DNA from: Sphingomonas populi
Lineage (GTDB): Bacteria; Pseudomonadota; Alphaproteobacteria; Sphingomonadales; Sphingomonadaceae
Direction: 5' to 3'
DNA length: 64,000 nucleotides
NCBI RefSeq assembly: GCF_004208535.1
Contig: NZ_SGIS01000014.1
Coordinates: 44,503-108,502 of the forward strand
Shown: one piece after another, positions 1 through 8,915 of the stretch
Position numbering within the stretch: the first letter of the stretch is position 1
Layout of the letters: each line of letters begins with the position of its first letter
Notes under the pieces: generated by a model
What the model saw: only the letters and a program-made list of their open reading frames with translations
Told to the model about the DNA's origin: nothing
Database searches by the model: none
Made by a program: the position numbers and the translations under genes

Positions 1-1
1 C

Positions 2-289
2 GTCGCACCTCGCGGCGAACTCGGCCGGTCGATCCTCCATATCCATCTTGGCATTGCGATCTATATCGCGCTGCGGCTGGCAACGCGCCAGCGGCTTGGC
101 CCGCTATGGGCCTTGGCGGGGGTTGCGATACTCGAAGCGCTCAATGAAACGATGGATCTCGCTGCGACATGGCCGGTTCTTCAGGCCTGGCAGATTCGCG
201 ACACGCAGCAGGATGTGTTCAACACGATGTTATGGCCGTGTGTGCTGTGCGGGCTGGCGTTGTGGGATGCGCGCAGACGGCGCGGCTAG
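2..289 (+). CDS. partial small inner-membrane protein, family not recognised
   Basis: The frame is already open at the left edge, leaving the last 95 residues. Three hydrophobic stretches (about residues 10-27, 34-50 and 74-88) separated by charged turns indicate an integral membrane protein, ending in a basic tail (ARRRRG). The true start lies outside the window. The next gene, an exported beta-helix protein, begins 47 bases later and a glycosyltransferase follows, so the context suggests a cell-surface polysaccharide locus. I do not recognise the family and assign no function. Confidence 0.6.
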   Translation, partial: VAPRGELGRSILHIHLGIAIYIALRLATRQRLGPLWALAGVAILEALNETMDLAATWPVLQAWQIRDTQQDVFNTMLWPCVLCGLALWDARRRRG

Positions 290-336
290 GCGCGTCGGCG
301 CCGATATGCCAACGGGCAAGTGCAGGAGTCTCTTCG

Positions 337-2139
337 ATGCGTGACCTCGACCTTCCGAAGCTCACTCGCCGCGCCGTGCTGCCGCTGCTCGGCGTCGCCG
401 GGGGCGCGTTGTGCGTGCGCGCGACGCTTGCCCAGCACGGCACCACCGAAGATGCCGACTGGCCGAAATGGGCACCGACACGCGCCGCTTTCTATGCCGA
501 GATCGCGCAGTGGCGGACCAAGGGCCAGGACATCCGCCAGTTCGGCGCGAAGCTCGATGGGCAGGCCGACGATACGCAGGCGCTTCAGCAGGCGGTCGAT
601 GCCGGCGTGGCGGTGCTGTTGATTCCGGCGGGCACGCTAAAGCTGACAAGGCCCGTGATGCTGACCAGGCCGATCGCGATTCTCGGCGCGGGCGACGCCA
701 CGGTGCTGCGCTGGGAAGGTCGGCAACGCGACCCCTTCCTTGCGATGCCGGCGGACAAGAACCCTGCGACCTTCCTCATCGGCGTACATGTCGATTCGAT
801 ACGATTGGTACGACCTGCGCCGCTACCCTCCAACGGCACGATCCTGCGGTGTCTCAATGGACGGAAGGTGTCGGTAACACGCTGTTCGACCGATCGGTTC
901 GGCGCCTTGGTGGTGAGCCCGCTACGCAGACTGACGCGCGATACGCGTAAGGACATCCACGATCTCGCGCTCGATGCAGGCTTCTCACCGAATGGGGACG
1001 ATCTGAACGAGGACATCATCGTCTTCGACAATCGCGTCGACGGCGGCGCATATATGAGCCAGATTTTGCGGGCGAATTTCGCCAAGCGGATCATTGCCGT
1101 GGGGAACACCGGGCGATACGCCAACATAAGCTGGTTCGGTGGCTCGGCGAAGATCACCTTCGGCGGGGCACAGCAATATCTGCGACGCGCGCGCGATATC
1201 TATATCACGCACAACAAGGTGCATGGTGCCAATGGCGGCATCTACGGCAATAATGGCGACGGCATCCTCGTCGCGCACAATGAGGTGAGCGAAATGCTCG
1301 ACGTCGGCATCGACTTCGAGGGCTGCTTCAACGCGCTCGCGCATGACAATGTCGTGCGCAATGCCTCCAATTACGGGCTGGCGACCTTCTATGCCGCCAA
1401 GAACATCGTGTTCCGCAACAACCAGGTTTATCAGGACGGCAGCGCCGCGCAGCTACCCGCCCGCTATGGCAAACGCTATGGAAAGAGTGGTGGCCGCGCG
1501 CTGTTCGCGCTGCGCAGCGCGGGCTTCAGGCGGTCGCCGGGCGCGATCGACGTGTCGTTCATCGGCAACCGCTTCGTCTTTGCCGGCAAGACCGGGAGCG
1601 GGGTGTGCCTGCCGAGCTATTTCTCGCGGTTGGTGCTCGACGGGAACACGTTCGAGAATGTCGCATGCGACCTGACCTGCGGCTCGACCGGCACGGTGAT
1701 CGTGACGCGCAACAAACTCAGTTTCGACCGCGCGATCGTGGCGCCCTACCGTGTACTCGGCGACAGTGCGGTGCAAGCGACCTTCACCGACAATGAGATA
1801 CGCGTGACCGCAGCCCAGACCCCCGGCACGATCGCGATCGCCGACACCGCACCGGTCGCCGGCGGTCACCGCGCCGAGATTTCGCGCAATACGGTGATCG
1901 ACGCGGGCAAGGACACCGCATTGCCGATCGTGCTGTTCGGAGCGCAAGGCCACGCGACCGTCACCGGCAACACCGTCGGCGCGGTCTATGTGGAAAGCAA
2001 AGCCCTCGGTGTCGTGTCGGGCAACCGCACGCGCGGCGGTGCCGCCGTGGCGGCGGCGGGGCTACCGCCGGCATTCGTGCCCGCAGCGGCCGAACCCGAA
2101 GCCGCTCCCGAACAAGCGCCGACCGACGATACGCCGTGA
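337..2139 (+). CDS. exported right-handed beta-helix (pectate-lyase-like) protein
   Basis: A 600-residue protein. The ATG was chosen because CAGGAG lies 8 bases upstream and the protein then begins with a Tat-like signal (KLTRRAVL, twin arginine at 11-12, hydrophobic core 13-27, likely cleavage near ALA-Q about residue 32). Residues 65-87 (DIRQFGAK followed by DGQADDTQALQQAV) match the N-terminal signature of the pectate-lyase superfamily, and the body is rich in short N/G turns (ITHNKV, GNNGDGI, AHNEV) typical of parallel beta-helix coils. The C-terminal 30 residues are Ala/Pro/Glu-rich and probably disordered. Family members cleave or bind polysaccharide in the periplasm or outside the cell; the substrate cannot be read here. 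It abuts a glycosyltransferase gene, so a role in exopolysaccharide processing is inferred. Confidence 0.8.
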   Translation: MRDLDLPKLTRRAVLPLLGVAGGALCVRATLAQHGTTEDADWPKWAPTRAAFYAEIAQWRTKGQDIRQFGAKLDGQADDTQALQQAVDAGVAVLLIPAGTLKLTRPVMLTRPIAILGAGDATVLRWEGRQRDPFLAMPADKNPATFLIGVHVDSIRLVRPAPLPSNGTILRCLNGRKVSVTRCSTDRFGALVVSPLRRLTRDTRKDIHDLALDAGFSPNGDDLNEDIIVFDNRVDGGAYMSQILRANFAKRIIAVGNTGRYANISWFGGSAKITFGGAQQYLRRARDIYITHNKVHGANGGIYGNNGDGILVAHNEVSEMLDVGIDFEGCFNALAHDNVVRNASNYGLATFYAAKNIVFRNNQVYQDGSAAQLPARYGKRYGKSGGRALFALRSAGFRRSPGAIDVSFIGNRFVFAGKTGSGVCLPSYFSRLVLDGNTFENVACDLTCGSTGTVIVTRNKLSFDRAIVAPYRVLGDSAVQATFTDNEIRVTAAQTPGTIAIADTAPVAGGHRAEISRNTVIDAGKDTALPIVLFGAQGHATVTGNTVGAVYVESKALGVVSGNRTRGGAAVAAAGLPPAFVPAAAEPEAAPEQAPTDDTP

Positions 2140-2155
2140 TGCCGGGCTCTCACGC

Positions 2156-3256
2156 GTGAAGATCCTGCATGTCGCGCAGAAGACGAAAGGCGGCGTCGCG
2201 ACACATATGGCCCAGCTCGTCGCGGCGCAGGCGGTCGAGCACGGTGTCGGCAACGTCGTGATCGTGGTCGGCGATGACGAGAAGCACTTTTTCGAAGCGA
2301 TTCCGCAAGCGACGTTGCGCCTGTTCCGCAGTTCCGCGCGGCGGCCCGGCGCGTTCGCGGGCATGGCGCGGTTCGCGCACCGCGTCATCGCGGCGGAGCG
2401 GCCCGATATCCTCCACGTCCACAGCACCTTCGCCGGGGTGCTGATCCGCGCGCGCTATCTGTTCACGCGGGCAGAACAGCGACCGGCGATCGTCTATTGC
2501 GCGCACGGCTGGGCGTTCAACATGCAGATTCCCGCATGGCAGAAGCGGATCTATGTCGCGATCGAGCGGCTGCTGGCGCGGGTTACCGATCGCATCCTGT
2601 GCATCTCACGGTTCGAGCAGGATAGCGCCATCGCGGTCGGTCTGCCGGCGGCGAAGCTGGCGATGGTTTATAACGGCCTGCCGCCGCTCGATGGCGATGT
2701 CGCGCCAGCGGCGGGGTTCGACCCTGCCACGCTCAACCTGCTGTTCATCGGGCGGACCACACCGCAAAAGGGCTTGCCGGACCTGTTCGCGGCGATGGCG
2801 ATGCTCGGCGACCGGCCGATCCACCTGCATACCGTCGGCGACAGGATGGACGACGCGCGACTCGCCCCCGCCAACATCACCGAGCATGGCTGGAAACCGC
2901 GCGAGGTGCTGCCAAGCTACATCGCTGCGGCCGATGCGATCGTGATGCCGTCGCGGTGGGAGGGCTTCGGACTCGCCGCCATCGAGGCGATGCGGCAGGC
3001 GCGCGCGGTGGTGGCGAGTGACGCCGACGCCCTGCCGGAGATCGTTCGGCCCGGTATTTCTGGCTACCTCTATCCGCGCGGGACCGTAGCGGCGCTGGCG
3101 GACGTTCTATCGGGGCTGGATCGCACGGAATTGCGCGCGCTCGGGCAGAGCGGACGCGATCTGTTCCTTGCGGCGTTTACGGAAGACCGGATGATCGCGA
3201 AGGTCGCGAGTCTCTATCGCGACATCACTGTCGCCCGCGCCAGCGAAGAATATTGA
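2156..3256 (+). CDS. GT4-family glycosyltransferase
   Basis: A 366-residue cytoplasmic GT-B fold glycosyltransferase. The GTG start 16 bases after the upstream stop gives the standard N-terminal strand VKILHVAQKTKGG with the G-rich acceptor loop; earlier in-frame codons would overlap the beta-helix gene and add an Arg-rich shadow sequence. Diagnostic parts: CAHGWAF and ILCISRFEQ in the N-terminal half, LLFIGRTTPQKGL at the start of the nucleotide-sugar half, and PSRWEGFGLAAIEAM, the E-x7-E sugar-nucleotide motif of group 1 transferases. Donor and acceptor sugars are not predictable. With the exported beta-helix protein just upstream it probably belongs to one surface-polysaccharide operon continuing left of the window. 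Confidence 0.9.
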   Translation: MKILHVAQKTKGGVATHMAQLVAAQAVEHGVGNVVIVVGDDEKHFFEAIPQATLRLFRSSARRPGAFAGMARFAHRVIAAERPDILHVHSTFAGVLIRARYLFTRAEQRPAIVYCAHGWAFNMQIPAWQKRIYVAIERLLARVTDRILCISRFEQDSAIAVGLPAAKLAMVYNGLPPLDGDVAPAAGFDPATLNLLFIGRTTPQKGLPDLFAAMAMLGDRPIHLHTVGDRMDDARLAPANITEHGWKPREVLPSYIAAADAIVMPSRWEGFGLAAIEAMRQARAVVASDADALPEIVRPGISGYLYPRGTVAALADVLSGLDRTELRALGQSGRDLFLAAFTEDRMIAKVASLYRDITVARASEEY

Positions 3257-3281
3257 CTCTATGCTTGGGCTCGACTAGCAA
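3253..3281 (+). promoter_or_regulatory. candidate sigma70-type promoter of the small secreted protein
   Basis: TTGACT at 3253-3258, a 17-base spacer and TAGCAA at 3276-3281. The -35 is close to consensus, the -10 is weak. It overlaps the stop codon of the glycosyltransferase gene and lies 35 bases upstream of the next start codon. Confidence 0.35.
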
Positions 3282-3315
3282 ACACTCCGTAGTTTCAAAT
3301 TCAGGGAGGCAGATC

Positions 3316-3603
3316 ATGAAGACGTTCGTTGCGATCGCAACCGCCAGTTGCATGCTCATGGCTACCTCCGTGCCGGTGATGGCCGCGCCTGCGCCGCAGC
3401 CAGCCGTCGCCGCACAGGATGCCCCGACCACCGGCGTTCGCGCGAAGCTGGTCGAGCGCGCTGCGTATACCCCGCGCCAGAAATCCAAGAAATTCCTCGA
3501 CACGGATACCATCATCGTTGGTATCGGTGCGCTCTTCGCGATCTCCATGGGAATTTGTGCCGCAGCAGGCGGTTGCTACAGCAGCCATCCCGCCAGCTCC
3601 TGA
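3316..3603 (+). CDS. small secreted or membrane-anchored protein, unknown function
   Basis: A 95-residue protein. The ATG has a strong GGGAGG 6 bases upstream and opens a typical Sec signal peptide (MKTFVAIATASCMLMATSVP, Ala-rich cleavage region about residues 22-26). A second hydrophobic stretch (about 67-84, VGIGALFAISMGICAAAG) may span the membrane, and two cysteines (ICAAAGGCY) lie near the C-terminus. It stands alone with its own candidate promoter and a strong terminator, so it is probably a separate transcription unit. I do not recognise the family. Confidence 0.7.
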   Translation: MKTFVAIATASCMLMATSVPVMAAPAPQPAVAAQDAPTTGVRAKLVERAAYTPRQKSKKFLDTDTIIVGIGALFAISMGICAAAGGCYSSHPASS

Positions 3604-3631
3604 TCGCTCCGCGTTAGCGGTGACGGATTGA

Positions 3632-3664
3632 ACCCCGGCGATACACGGTATCGCCGGGGTTTTT
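3632..3664 (+). terminator. Rho-independent terminator
   Basis: A perfect 12-bp stem (ACCCCGGCGATA paired with TATCGCCGGGGT) with a 5-base loop, followed by a run of T. It ends the small secreted-protein gene and sits just beyond the 3' end of the convergent SDR gene. Confidence 0.9.
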
Positions 3665-3679
3665 CATGTCTGGACGCAA

Positions 3680-4456
3680 TCAGGCGATCGTCGGCACCAT
3701 CCCACCCTCAACGCGAATCGCCGCGCCGTTGGTGACGGCCGCAAGCGGGCTGGCGAGAAACGCGGTCATCGCGGCGACTTCCTCGGCTTCGATCAGGCGG
3801 CGGATCAGCGACAGCGGACGCAGCTTCTCGAAGAACTCGGCCTCGCGCTCAGCCTCGGGCGCGTCCTTGTTGGAGACGGTCGAGCGGATGAACTCGACGA
3901 TCCCTTCCGAGCGAGTCGGCCCGGGCTGCACGGTATTGACCGTAACGCCGGTGCCGCGCGTCTGCTCGGCGAGGCCGCGCGAGATCGCGAGCTGCGCGGT
4001 CTTGGTCATGCCGTAATGGACCATCTCGGCCGGGATGAGCTGCGCGCTCTCGCTGGCGATGAAGATCACACGGCCCCAGTTCGCCTCCAGCATCTTCGGG
4101 AAATAGTGCCGCGACAGACGGATGCCGCTCATCACGTTGATCTCGAAGAAGCGGAACCAGTCGGCGTCGGTGATGTCGACGAAGGGCTTGGCTTCGTAAA
4201 TGCCGAGATTGTTGACGAGGATATCGACGGCGGGCACCGCCGCGATCAGCGTGTCGCAGCCTTCGGCCGTGCCGGCATCGGCGAGCACCGCGCGGGTGGC
4301 GCCGACCTTGGCGGCGGCGGCGTCGAGCTTGTCCTGGGCGCGGCCGGTGACGATCACCTCGGCGCCCTCGACGGCGAGTCGCTCGGCGATGGCGAGGCCG
4401 ATGCCGGCGGTCGAGCCGGTGACGAGCGCGGTCTTGCCCTTGAGTTGCAGGTCCAT
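3680..4456 (-). CDS. classical short-chain dehydrogenase/reductase
   Basis: A 258-residue NAD(P)-dependent oxidoreductase with the SDR fold: cofactor motif TGSTAGIG at residues 13-20, the NNxG variant NNLG at 82-85, and the catalytic Ser (135 or 137), Tyr148 and Lys152 in YGMTK. The C-terminal VEGGM is typical of the family. The start was chosen at MDLQLKGKTALVTG, with GGAGG 10 bases upstream; an upstream in-frame ATG would run through the intergenic region. It is divergent from a LysR regulator starting about 110 bases away, the usual arrangement in which the regulator controls the reductase. The substrate is unknown. Confidence 0.9.
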   Translation of the reverse strand: MDLQLKGKTALVTGSTAGIGLAIAERLAVEGAEVIVTGRAQDKLDAAAAKVGATRAVLADAGTAEGCDTLIAAVPAVDILVNNLGIYEAKPFVDITDADWFRFFEINVMSGIRLSRHYFPKMLEANWGRVIFIASESAQLIPAEMVHYGMTKTAQLAISRGLAEQTRGTGVTVNTVQPGPTRSEGIVEFIRSTVSNKDAPEAEREAEFFEKLRPLSLIRRLIEAEEVAAMTAFLASPLAAVTNGAAIRVEGGMVPTIA

Positions 4457-4567
4457 TGTCCAAAACCTCCGTTGGAATGACGAAGCAGGAGATATGGCGG
4501 CGCGGCATTGATGATTAGCCGGCAGCAGCGCACAATAGAAGTGACCGAAAATCACGAAGGCGCGGAC

Positions 4568-5464
4568 ATGGACAACCGCATCGGCGACATGCAGACCTTC
4601 CTCGCCGTCACCGAGGGCGGCAGCTTCGCCGCCGCCGCCAAGGCGCTACGGCTCACGCCCTCCGCGGTCAGCCGCAGCATCGCGCGGCTGGAGGCGCGGC
4701 TCGGCGTGCTGCTGGTCCAGCGTACCACCCGCTCGCTGTCCTTGACGCCCGAGGGCGAATCGTACCGCAGCCGTATCTCGGCGCTGCTCGCCGAGGTCGA
4801 TGCGGTCGAGCAGAGTCTTGGCCGCGAGCAGGACCGGCCGCGTGGGCTGCTCCGCGTCAACGCCGCAGTGCCGTTCGGCGTGCATTGCCTGCTACCGATC
4901 CTGCCGCGCTTCCTCGACGCCAATCCCGAAGTGACGGTCGATCTGGCGCTGTCCGACACATTGGTCGATCTGATCGAGGAGCGCGCCGACATCGCGATCC
5001 GCATCGGCCCCTTACGCGACACACGGTTGCGCGCGAAGAAGCTCGGCCATAGCGCGATGGTGCTGGTGGCGAGCCCCGGCTACCTCGCCCGGCGCGGCAC
5101 CCCGCGCGACCCCGGTGACCTCGTGCAGCACATCTGCCTCAAGTTCAGCTTCCGCCGCAGCGTTGATTCGTGGCCGTTCCTGAGCGGCGGCCGCGTCGTG
5201 CAACGGCCGGTCGATGGGCCGTTCCTCGGCAATTCGGGTGAGGTGGTGCGGCTGATGGCGGTCGCCGACGGCGGCATCGCGCGACTGGGCCGCTTCCATG
5301 TCGCAGGGGATCTTGGCACCGGAAGGCTGGTGGAGGTTCTGGCCGACTGCAATCCGGGCGATGGCGAGGATATCCATGCGCTGTACAGTGGGCACGACCG
5401 GCTGGCGCTGCGGGTGCGGGCGTTTCTGGACTTTCTCGACGCGGAGTTGCGGTTGGCGGAATGA
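4568..5464 (+). CDS. LysR-type transcriptional regulator
   Basis: A 298-residue regulator. Residues 1-62 form the winged HTH (MQTFLAVTEGGSFAAAAKAL followed by LTPSAVSRSIARLEARLGV); the rest is the periplasmic-binding-protein-like effector domain with LRVNAAVPFG opening the first lobe. The ATG at MDNRIGDM has GAAGG 7 bases upstream; an earlier in-frame ATG lacks this. Divergent transcription from the adjacent SDR suggests it regulates that gene and itself. This CrgA/DhcR-like subgroup commonly sits beside oxidoreductases; the inducer is unknown. Confidence 0.92.
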   Translation: MDNRIGDMQTFLAVTEGGSFAAAAKALRLTPSAVSRSIARLEARLGVLLVQRTTRSLSLTPEGESYRSRISALLAEVDAVEQSLGREQDRPRGLLRVNAAVPFGVHCLLPILPRFLDANPEVTVDLALSDTLVDLIEERADIAIRIGPLRDTRLRAKKLGHSAMVLVASPGYLARRGTPRDPGDLVQHICLKFSFRRSVDSWPFLSGGRVVQRPVDGPFLGNSGEVVRLMAVADGGIARLGRFHVAGDLGTGRLVEVLADCNPGDGEDIHALYSGHDRLALRVRAFLDFLDAELRLAE

Positions 5465-5466
5465 CC

Positions 5467-5552
5467 GTCGCCCCGGCGGAGGCCGGGGCCGCCGGGTTTT
5501 GGGCACCCGGATCGCCAAATTACGCAACGGCCCCGGCCTTCGCCGGGGCGAC
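5467..5552. repeat. REP-like inverted pair (GTCGCCCCGG family)
   Basis: Two copies of a GTCGCCCCGGCG(g/a)AGGCCGGGGCC unit in inverted orientation, separated by about 38 bases that include ATCGCCAAATTACGCAAC. Another complete pair lies at 34328-34412, a single unit at 22203-22226 and a degenerate pair at 40020-40115. This is the architecture of a bacterial interspersed mosaic element. It occupies most of the gap between the LysR and SulP genes. Confidence 0.85.
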
Positions 5553-5699
5553 GATGTAATGTCTTGCGCCGACACGGCGCGGCGGTATGACGGCGGCATT
5601 CACATGGACCCGGTGTAATTCCGGGTGGCTATTCCGGCCGCCGATCCGCCGGACAATGACAGGCCTTCGCCGCGCGACGCCTGCCTCATGGTATTTCCA

Positions 5700-7190
5700 A
5701 TGACTCACCTTTTGTCCCGCTGGCGCGGCGAATGGTTCGCCGATGCCGCCGAAGCCCGGCGTGATGTGCTCGCCGGCATCGTTGTCGCGCTCGCGCTGAT
5801 CCCGGAAGCGATCGGCTTTTCGATCATCTCGGGGGTCGATCCGCGCGTTGGCCTGTATGCCTCGGTGGCGATCGCGATCGTGTCCGCCTTCGTCGGCGGG
5901 CGGCCGGCGATGATCTCGGCCGCGACCGCCGCCGTGGCGGTGGTGGTGACGCCGCTGGTGCGCGATCACGGGCTCCATTATCTGTTCGCCGCGACGATCC
6001 TGATGGGCGTGTTCCAGATGATCGCCGGCGCGCTGCGGCTCGACCTGCTGATGCAGTTCGTGTCGCGCTCGGTCATCACCGGCTTCGTCAACGCGCTCGC
6101 GATCCTGATCTTCATGGCGCAGCTTCCGCAGTTCGTCGGCGTGAGCTGGCACACCTATGCGATGATCGCGGGCGGGCTCGCGATCATTTACCTGCTGCCG
6201 CGAATCACCAAGGCGGTGCCCTCGCCGCTGGTCGCGATCCTCGTGCTGGCGGCGGTCAGCATCGCGATGGGGCTGCCGGTGCGGACCGTCTCCGACATGG
6301 GCCGCTTGCCCGAGGGCCTGCCGAGCCTGACCTGGCCGCAGGTGCCGCTGACGCTGGAGACGCTGCGCATCATCCTGCCCTATGCACTGACGATGGCGGC
6401 GGTCGGGCTGCTCGAATCGATGATGACCGCACAGATCGTCGACGACATGACCGGCACCGGCAGCGACAAGCGCCGCGAATGTTTCGGCCAGGGTAGCGCC
6501 AACATCGCCGCCGCGCTGGTCGGCGGGATGGGCGGCTGCGCGATGATCGGCCAGTCGGTCATCAACGTCACCTCGGGCGGGCGCAAGCGACTGTCGACCT
6601 TCACCGCCGGCGCGTTCCTGCTGTTCCTGCTCGCGGTGCTGGGGCCGTGGGTGGGGCGGATTCCAATGCCGGCCTTGGTCGCCGTGATGGTGATGGTGTC
6701 GATCGGCACGTTCAGTTGGAATTCGATCCCCAATCTGCGCCGCCACCCACCGACATCCTCGGTGGTGATGCTGGCGACGGTCGCGGTGGTGGTGGCGACT
6801 CACGACCTCGCGCGCGGCGTGCTCGTCGGCGTGCTGCTGTCGGGCATCTTCTTCGCCGGCAAGGTGCGGCGGATGTTCGCGGTCGAGCGGACCGGCGACG
6901 GCGACACCGCGACCTACCGCGTGACGGGGCAGATCTTCTTCGCTTCGGTCGATCGCTTTACGCGCGCCTTCGCCGGTGACGAACCAGCGGCACGCGTGAC
7001 GATCGACGTGTCGGCAGCGCATTTCTGGGACATTTCGGGCGTGGGCGCGCTCGACAAGGCGGTCGCGCGGCTGCGGCAGGGCGGCGCGCAGGTCGCGGTG
7101 ATCGGCTACAATCAGGCGAGCGCCGATCTGGTCGATCGTTTCGCGCTTCACGACAAGACCGGCGTCGAGATGGGCGTGGTGCCGCATTGA
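5700..7190 (+). CDS. SulP-family anion transporter with STAS domain
   Basis: A 496-residue inner-membrane transporter. After a short cytoplasmic head (FADAAEARRDVLAGIVVALALIPEAIGF, the SulP signature) come about 10-12 hydrophobic helices, with conserved GGMGGCAMIGQSVINVTSGG in the transmembrane core, then a cytoplasmic STAS domain from about residue 400 (FFASVDRFTRAF through IDVSAAHFWDISGVGALDKA). The family moves sulfate, bicarbonate or dicarboxylates, usually with sodium or protons; the substrate here is open. Two start codons are possible (5688 or 5700), neither with a clear Shine-Dalgarno. It appears monocistronic, with repeats on both sides. Confidence 0.92.
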   Translation: MTHLLSRWRGEWFADAAEARRDVLAGIVVALALIPEAIGFSIISGVDPRVGLYASVAIAIVSAFVGGRPAMISAATAAVAVVVTPLVRDHGLHYLFAATILMGVFQMIAGALRLDLLMQFVSRSVITGFVNALAILIFMAQLPQFVGVSWHTYAMIAGGLAIIYLLPRITKAVPSPLVAILVLAAVSIAMGLPVRTVSDMGRLPEGLPSLTWPQVPLTLETLRIILPYALTMAAVGLLESMMTAQIVDDMTGTGSDKRRECFGQGSANIAAALVGGMGGCAMIGQSVINVTSGGRKRLSTFTAGAFLLFLLAVLGPWVGRIPMPALVAVMVMVSIGTFSWNSIPNLRRHPPTSSVVMLATVAVVVATHDLARGVLVGVLLSGIFFAGKVRRMFAVERTGDGDTATYRVTGQIFFASVDRFTRAFAGDEPAARVTIDVSAAHFWDISGVGALDKAVARLRQGGAQVAVIGYNQASADLVDRFALHDKTGVEMGVVPH

Positions 7191-7208
7191 GACGGTGGCC
7201 CTCCACAA

Positions 7209-7326
7209 CCGTTCGTGTCGAGCCCTTCGGCTGGCTGGGAAGCCGGCCGCTCAGAATACACTTCGGCCCTTTGGGCCGAAGTCGAGACACATGCGCAGGT
7301 GCCTCGACTGCGCTCGGCACGAACGG
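7209..7326. repeat. long imperfect inverted repeat (CCGTTCGTG ends)
   Basis: Outer arms CCGTTCGTG and CACGAACGG enclose smaller hairpins, including ACTTCGGCCC-TTT-GGGCCGAAGT. A related element with CGTTCGTGCTGAGTA arms is at 57421-57563. It lies between the SulP and HerA-like genes. Confidence 0.75.
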
Positions 7327-7386
7327 ACTTTGTGGGAACCGCATTAACGCTTGCTCCCCCCCGCCCCTTTCCGCCATTCGCCGCCC

Positions 7387-8856
7387 ATGACATTCCGTGT
7401 GGACATGGGCACCGACGCGAACGGCGGCGCGGTGACGATTGACCTTGAGGAACTGCTCGCGACGCGGCTGCTGGTGCAGGGCAATTCGGGTTCGGGCAAA
7501 TCCTATCTGCTGCGCCGCCTGCTGGAAGGCAGCGGGCGCGAGGTCCAGCAGATCATCATCGATCCCGAGGGCGATTTCGTCACGCTTTCGGGGCCGTATG
7601 GCCATGTCGTGATCGAGGCGGTCGATTATTCGATCGCCGAGATCACGCGCTTCGCGGCGCGCGCACGCGAGCATCGCTCCTCGGTGGTGCTGAGCCTCGA
7701 AGGACTCGAGATGGAGGGGCAGATGCGCTGCGCCGCCGCCTTCCTGATGGGGCTGTTCGATGCGCCGCGCGAACATTGGTATCCCGCGCTGGTGGTGATC
7801 GACGAGGCGCAGATCTTCGCGCCCGCCGCCGGCGCGGAAGTGACCGAGGAGGTGCGCCGCGCCTCGCTGTCGGCGATGGCGAATTTGATGTCGCGCGGGC
7901 GCAAGCGTGGCCTCGCCGGCATCATTGCGACGCAGCGACTCGCCAAATTGTCCAAGAACGTCGCGGCGGAAGCGTCGAACTTCCTGATGGGGCGGACCTT
8001 CCTCGACATCGACATGGCGCGCGCGGCCGATCTGCTCGGCATGGAGCGGCGGCAGGCCGAACAGATCCGCGACCTGACCCGCGGCACCTTCCTGGGGCTG
8101 GGGCCGGCGATCGCGCGGCGGCCGATCATGGTCAAGATCGGGCAAGTGCTGACCTCGGCGCGCAGCAGCAGCCCGGTGCTGACGCCGCTGCCGCAATCGC
8201 AGGGCAACGACATGCGCGACCTGTTGATGACCGAGGTCGAGGTCGACGAGCCGACGTTGTTCATGCACGCCGCCGCCAACCCACCGCCGGCGCGCCCGGC
8301 TGCATCGGCCGATCTGATGGACAGCGTCATCGCCCGCCCCGAGCCGGTTCGCGCCGAGCCGGAGCCGGAGATCACGCCCGAAGAGCGCGAACAGATCATC
8401 GTCGATGTGCTGCGCGCGATCGCCGAAGACCCCGAATCGGGCGGGCGCGCGGCGGCGGTGCTGTATCAGGATTTCCAGGTGCGCTGCCGGATGGTCGGGG
8501 TGCGGCGCGCGCCGCTCGATCCGTCCGCGTTCGCACGGCGGCTGGCGGCAGCGCGGGCGGGGATCTTCGAGGGGCTGGACGGCGAATGGGCGCAAGCGCT
8601 CGCGGTCGCGGCGACGTTACCGGACGACATGCTCGGCGCGTTCCTGCTGGTGGCGCGCGCGGCACGCGAGGGCACGCCCTGCCCGACCGACGAGCAGATC
8701 GCCCGCATCTACGGCACGAGTTCGCTCGGACGCGCGCGACGGGTGATGAGCTATATCGAGGGGCGCGACATCTTCGTGACTCGGGTCGATCTGTCGGGGC
8801 GGCGGTCGATCACGATTCCGGGGCTGGGCTGGACGACTGAATCGACCGAGGCTTGA
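7387..8856 (+). CDS. HerA/DUF87-type P-loop ATPase
   Basis: A 489-residue ATPase. Walker A is GNSGSGKS at residues 32-39 and Walker B is LVVIDEAQ with the acidic pair at 139-140; LMSRGRKRGLAGIIATQR is the arginine-rich segment typical of HerA/FtsK-like hexameric pumps. About residues 270-350 are a Pro/Glu-rich linker, followed by an uncharacterised C-terminal helical domain ending in a region that resembles a small winged helix (QIARIYGTSSLGRARRVMSYI). HerA relatives translocate DNA, usually with a NurA nuclease, but no nuclease gene is nearby. It converges on an Hsp70-like gene. Fold assignment is firm, cellular role unknown. Confidence 0.82.
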   Translation: MTFRVDMGTDANGGAVTIDLEELLATRLLVQGNSGSGKSYLLRRLLEGSGREVQQIIIDPEGDFVTLSGPYGHVVIEAVDYSIAEITRFAARAREHRSSVVLSLEGLEMEGQMRCAAAFLMGLFDAPREHWYPALVVIDEAQIFAPAAGAEVTEEVRRASLSAMANLMSRGRKRGLAGIIATQRLAKLSKNVAAEASNFLMGRTFLDIDMARAADLLGMERRQAEQIRDLTRGTFLGLGPAIARRPIMVKIGQVLTSARSSSPVLTPLPQSQGNDMRDLLMTEVEVDEPTLFMHAAANPPPARPAASADLMDSVIARPEPVRAEPEPEITPEEREQIIVDVLRAIAEDPESGGRAAAVLYQDFQVRCRMVGVRRAPLDPSAFARRLAAARAGIFEGLDGEWAQALAVAATLPDDMLGAFLLVARAAREGTPCPTDEQIARIYGTSSLGRARRVMSYIEGRDIFVTRVDLSGRRSITIPGLGWTTESTEA

Positions 8857-8867
8857 TCCATTTCGTC

Positions 8868-8887
8868 ATGCCAGCGCACGCTGGCAT
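8868..8887. terminator. hairpin between convergent genes
   Basis: A perfect 9-bp stem ATGCCAGCG/CGCTGGCAT with a 2-base loop, centred between the convergent HerA-like and Hsp70-like genes. No T run follows, so it may act as a bidirectional 3'-end stabiliser or be a short REP-type element. Confidence 0.45.
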
Positions 8888-8915
8888 CTCCCCGTGATGC
8901 ACGGGACGGCTCGCC

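Noticed and set aside
5520..7208. A 562-codon minus-strand frame opposite the SulP gene
   Set aside because: Extremely His/Arg/Gln-rich, typical of antisense translation of membrane-protein codons.
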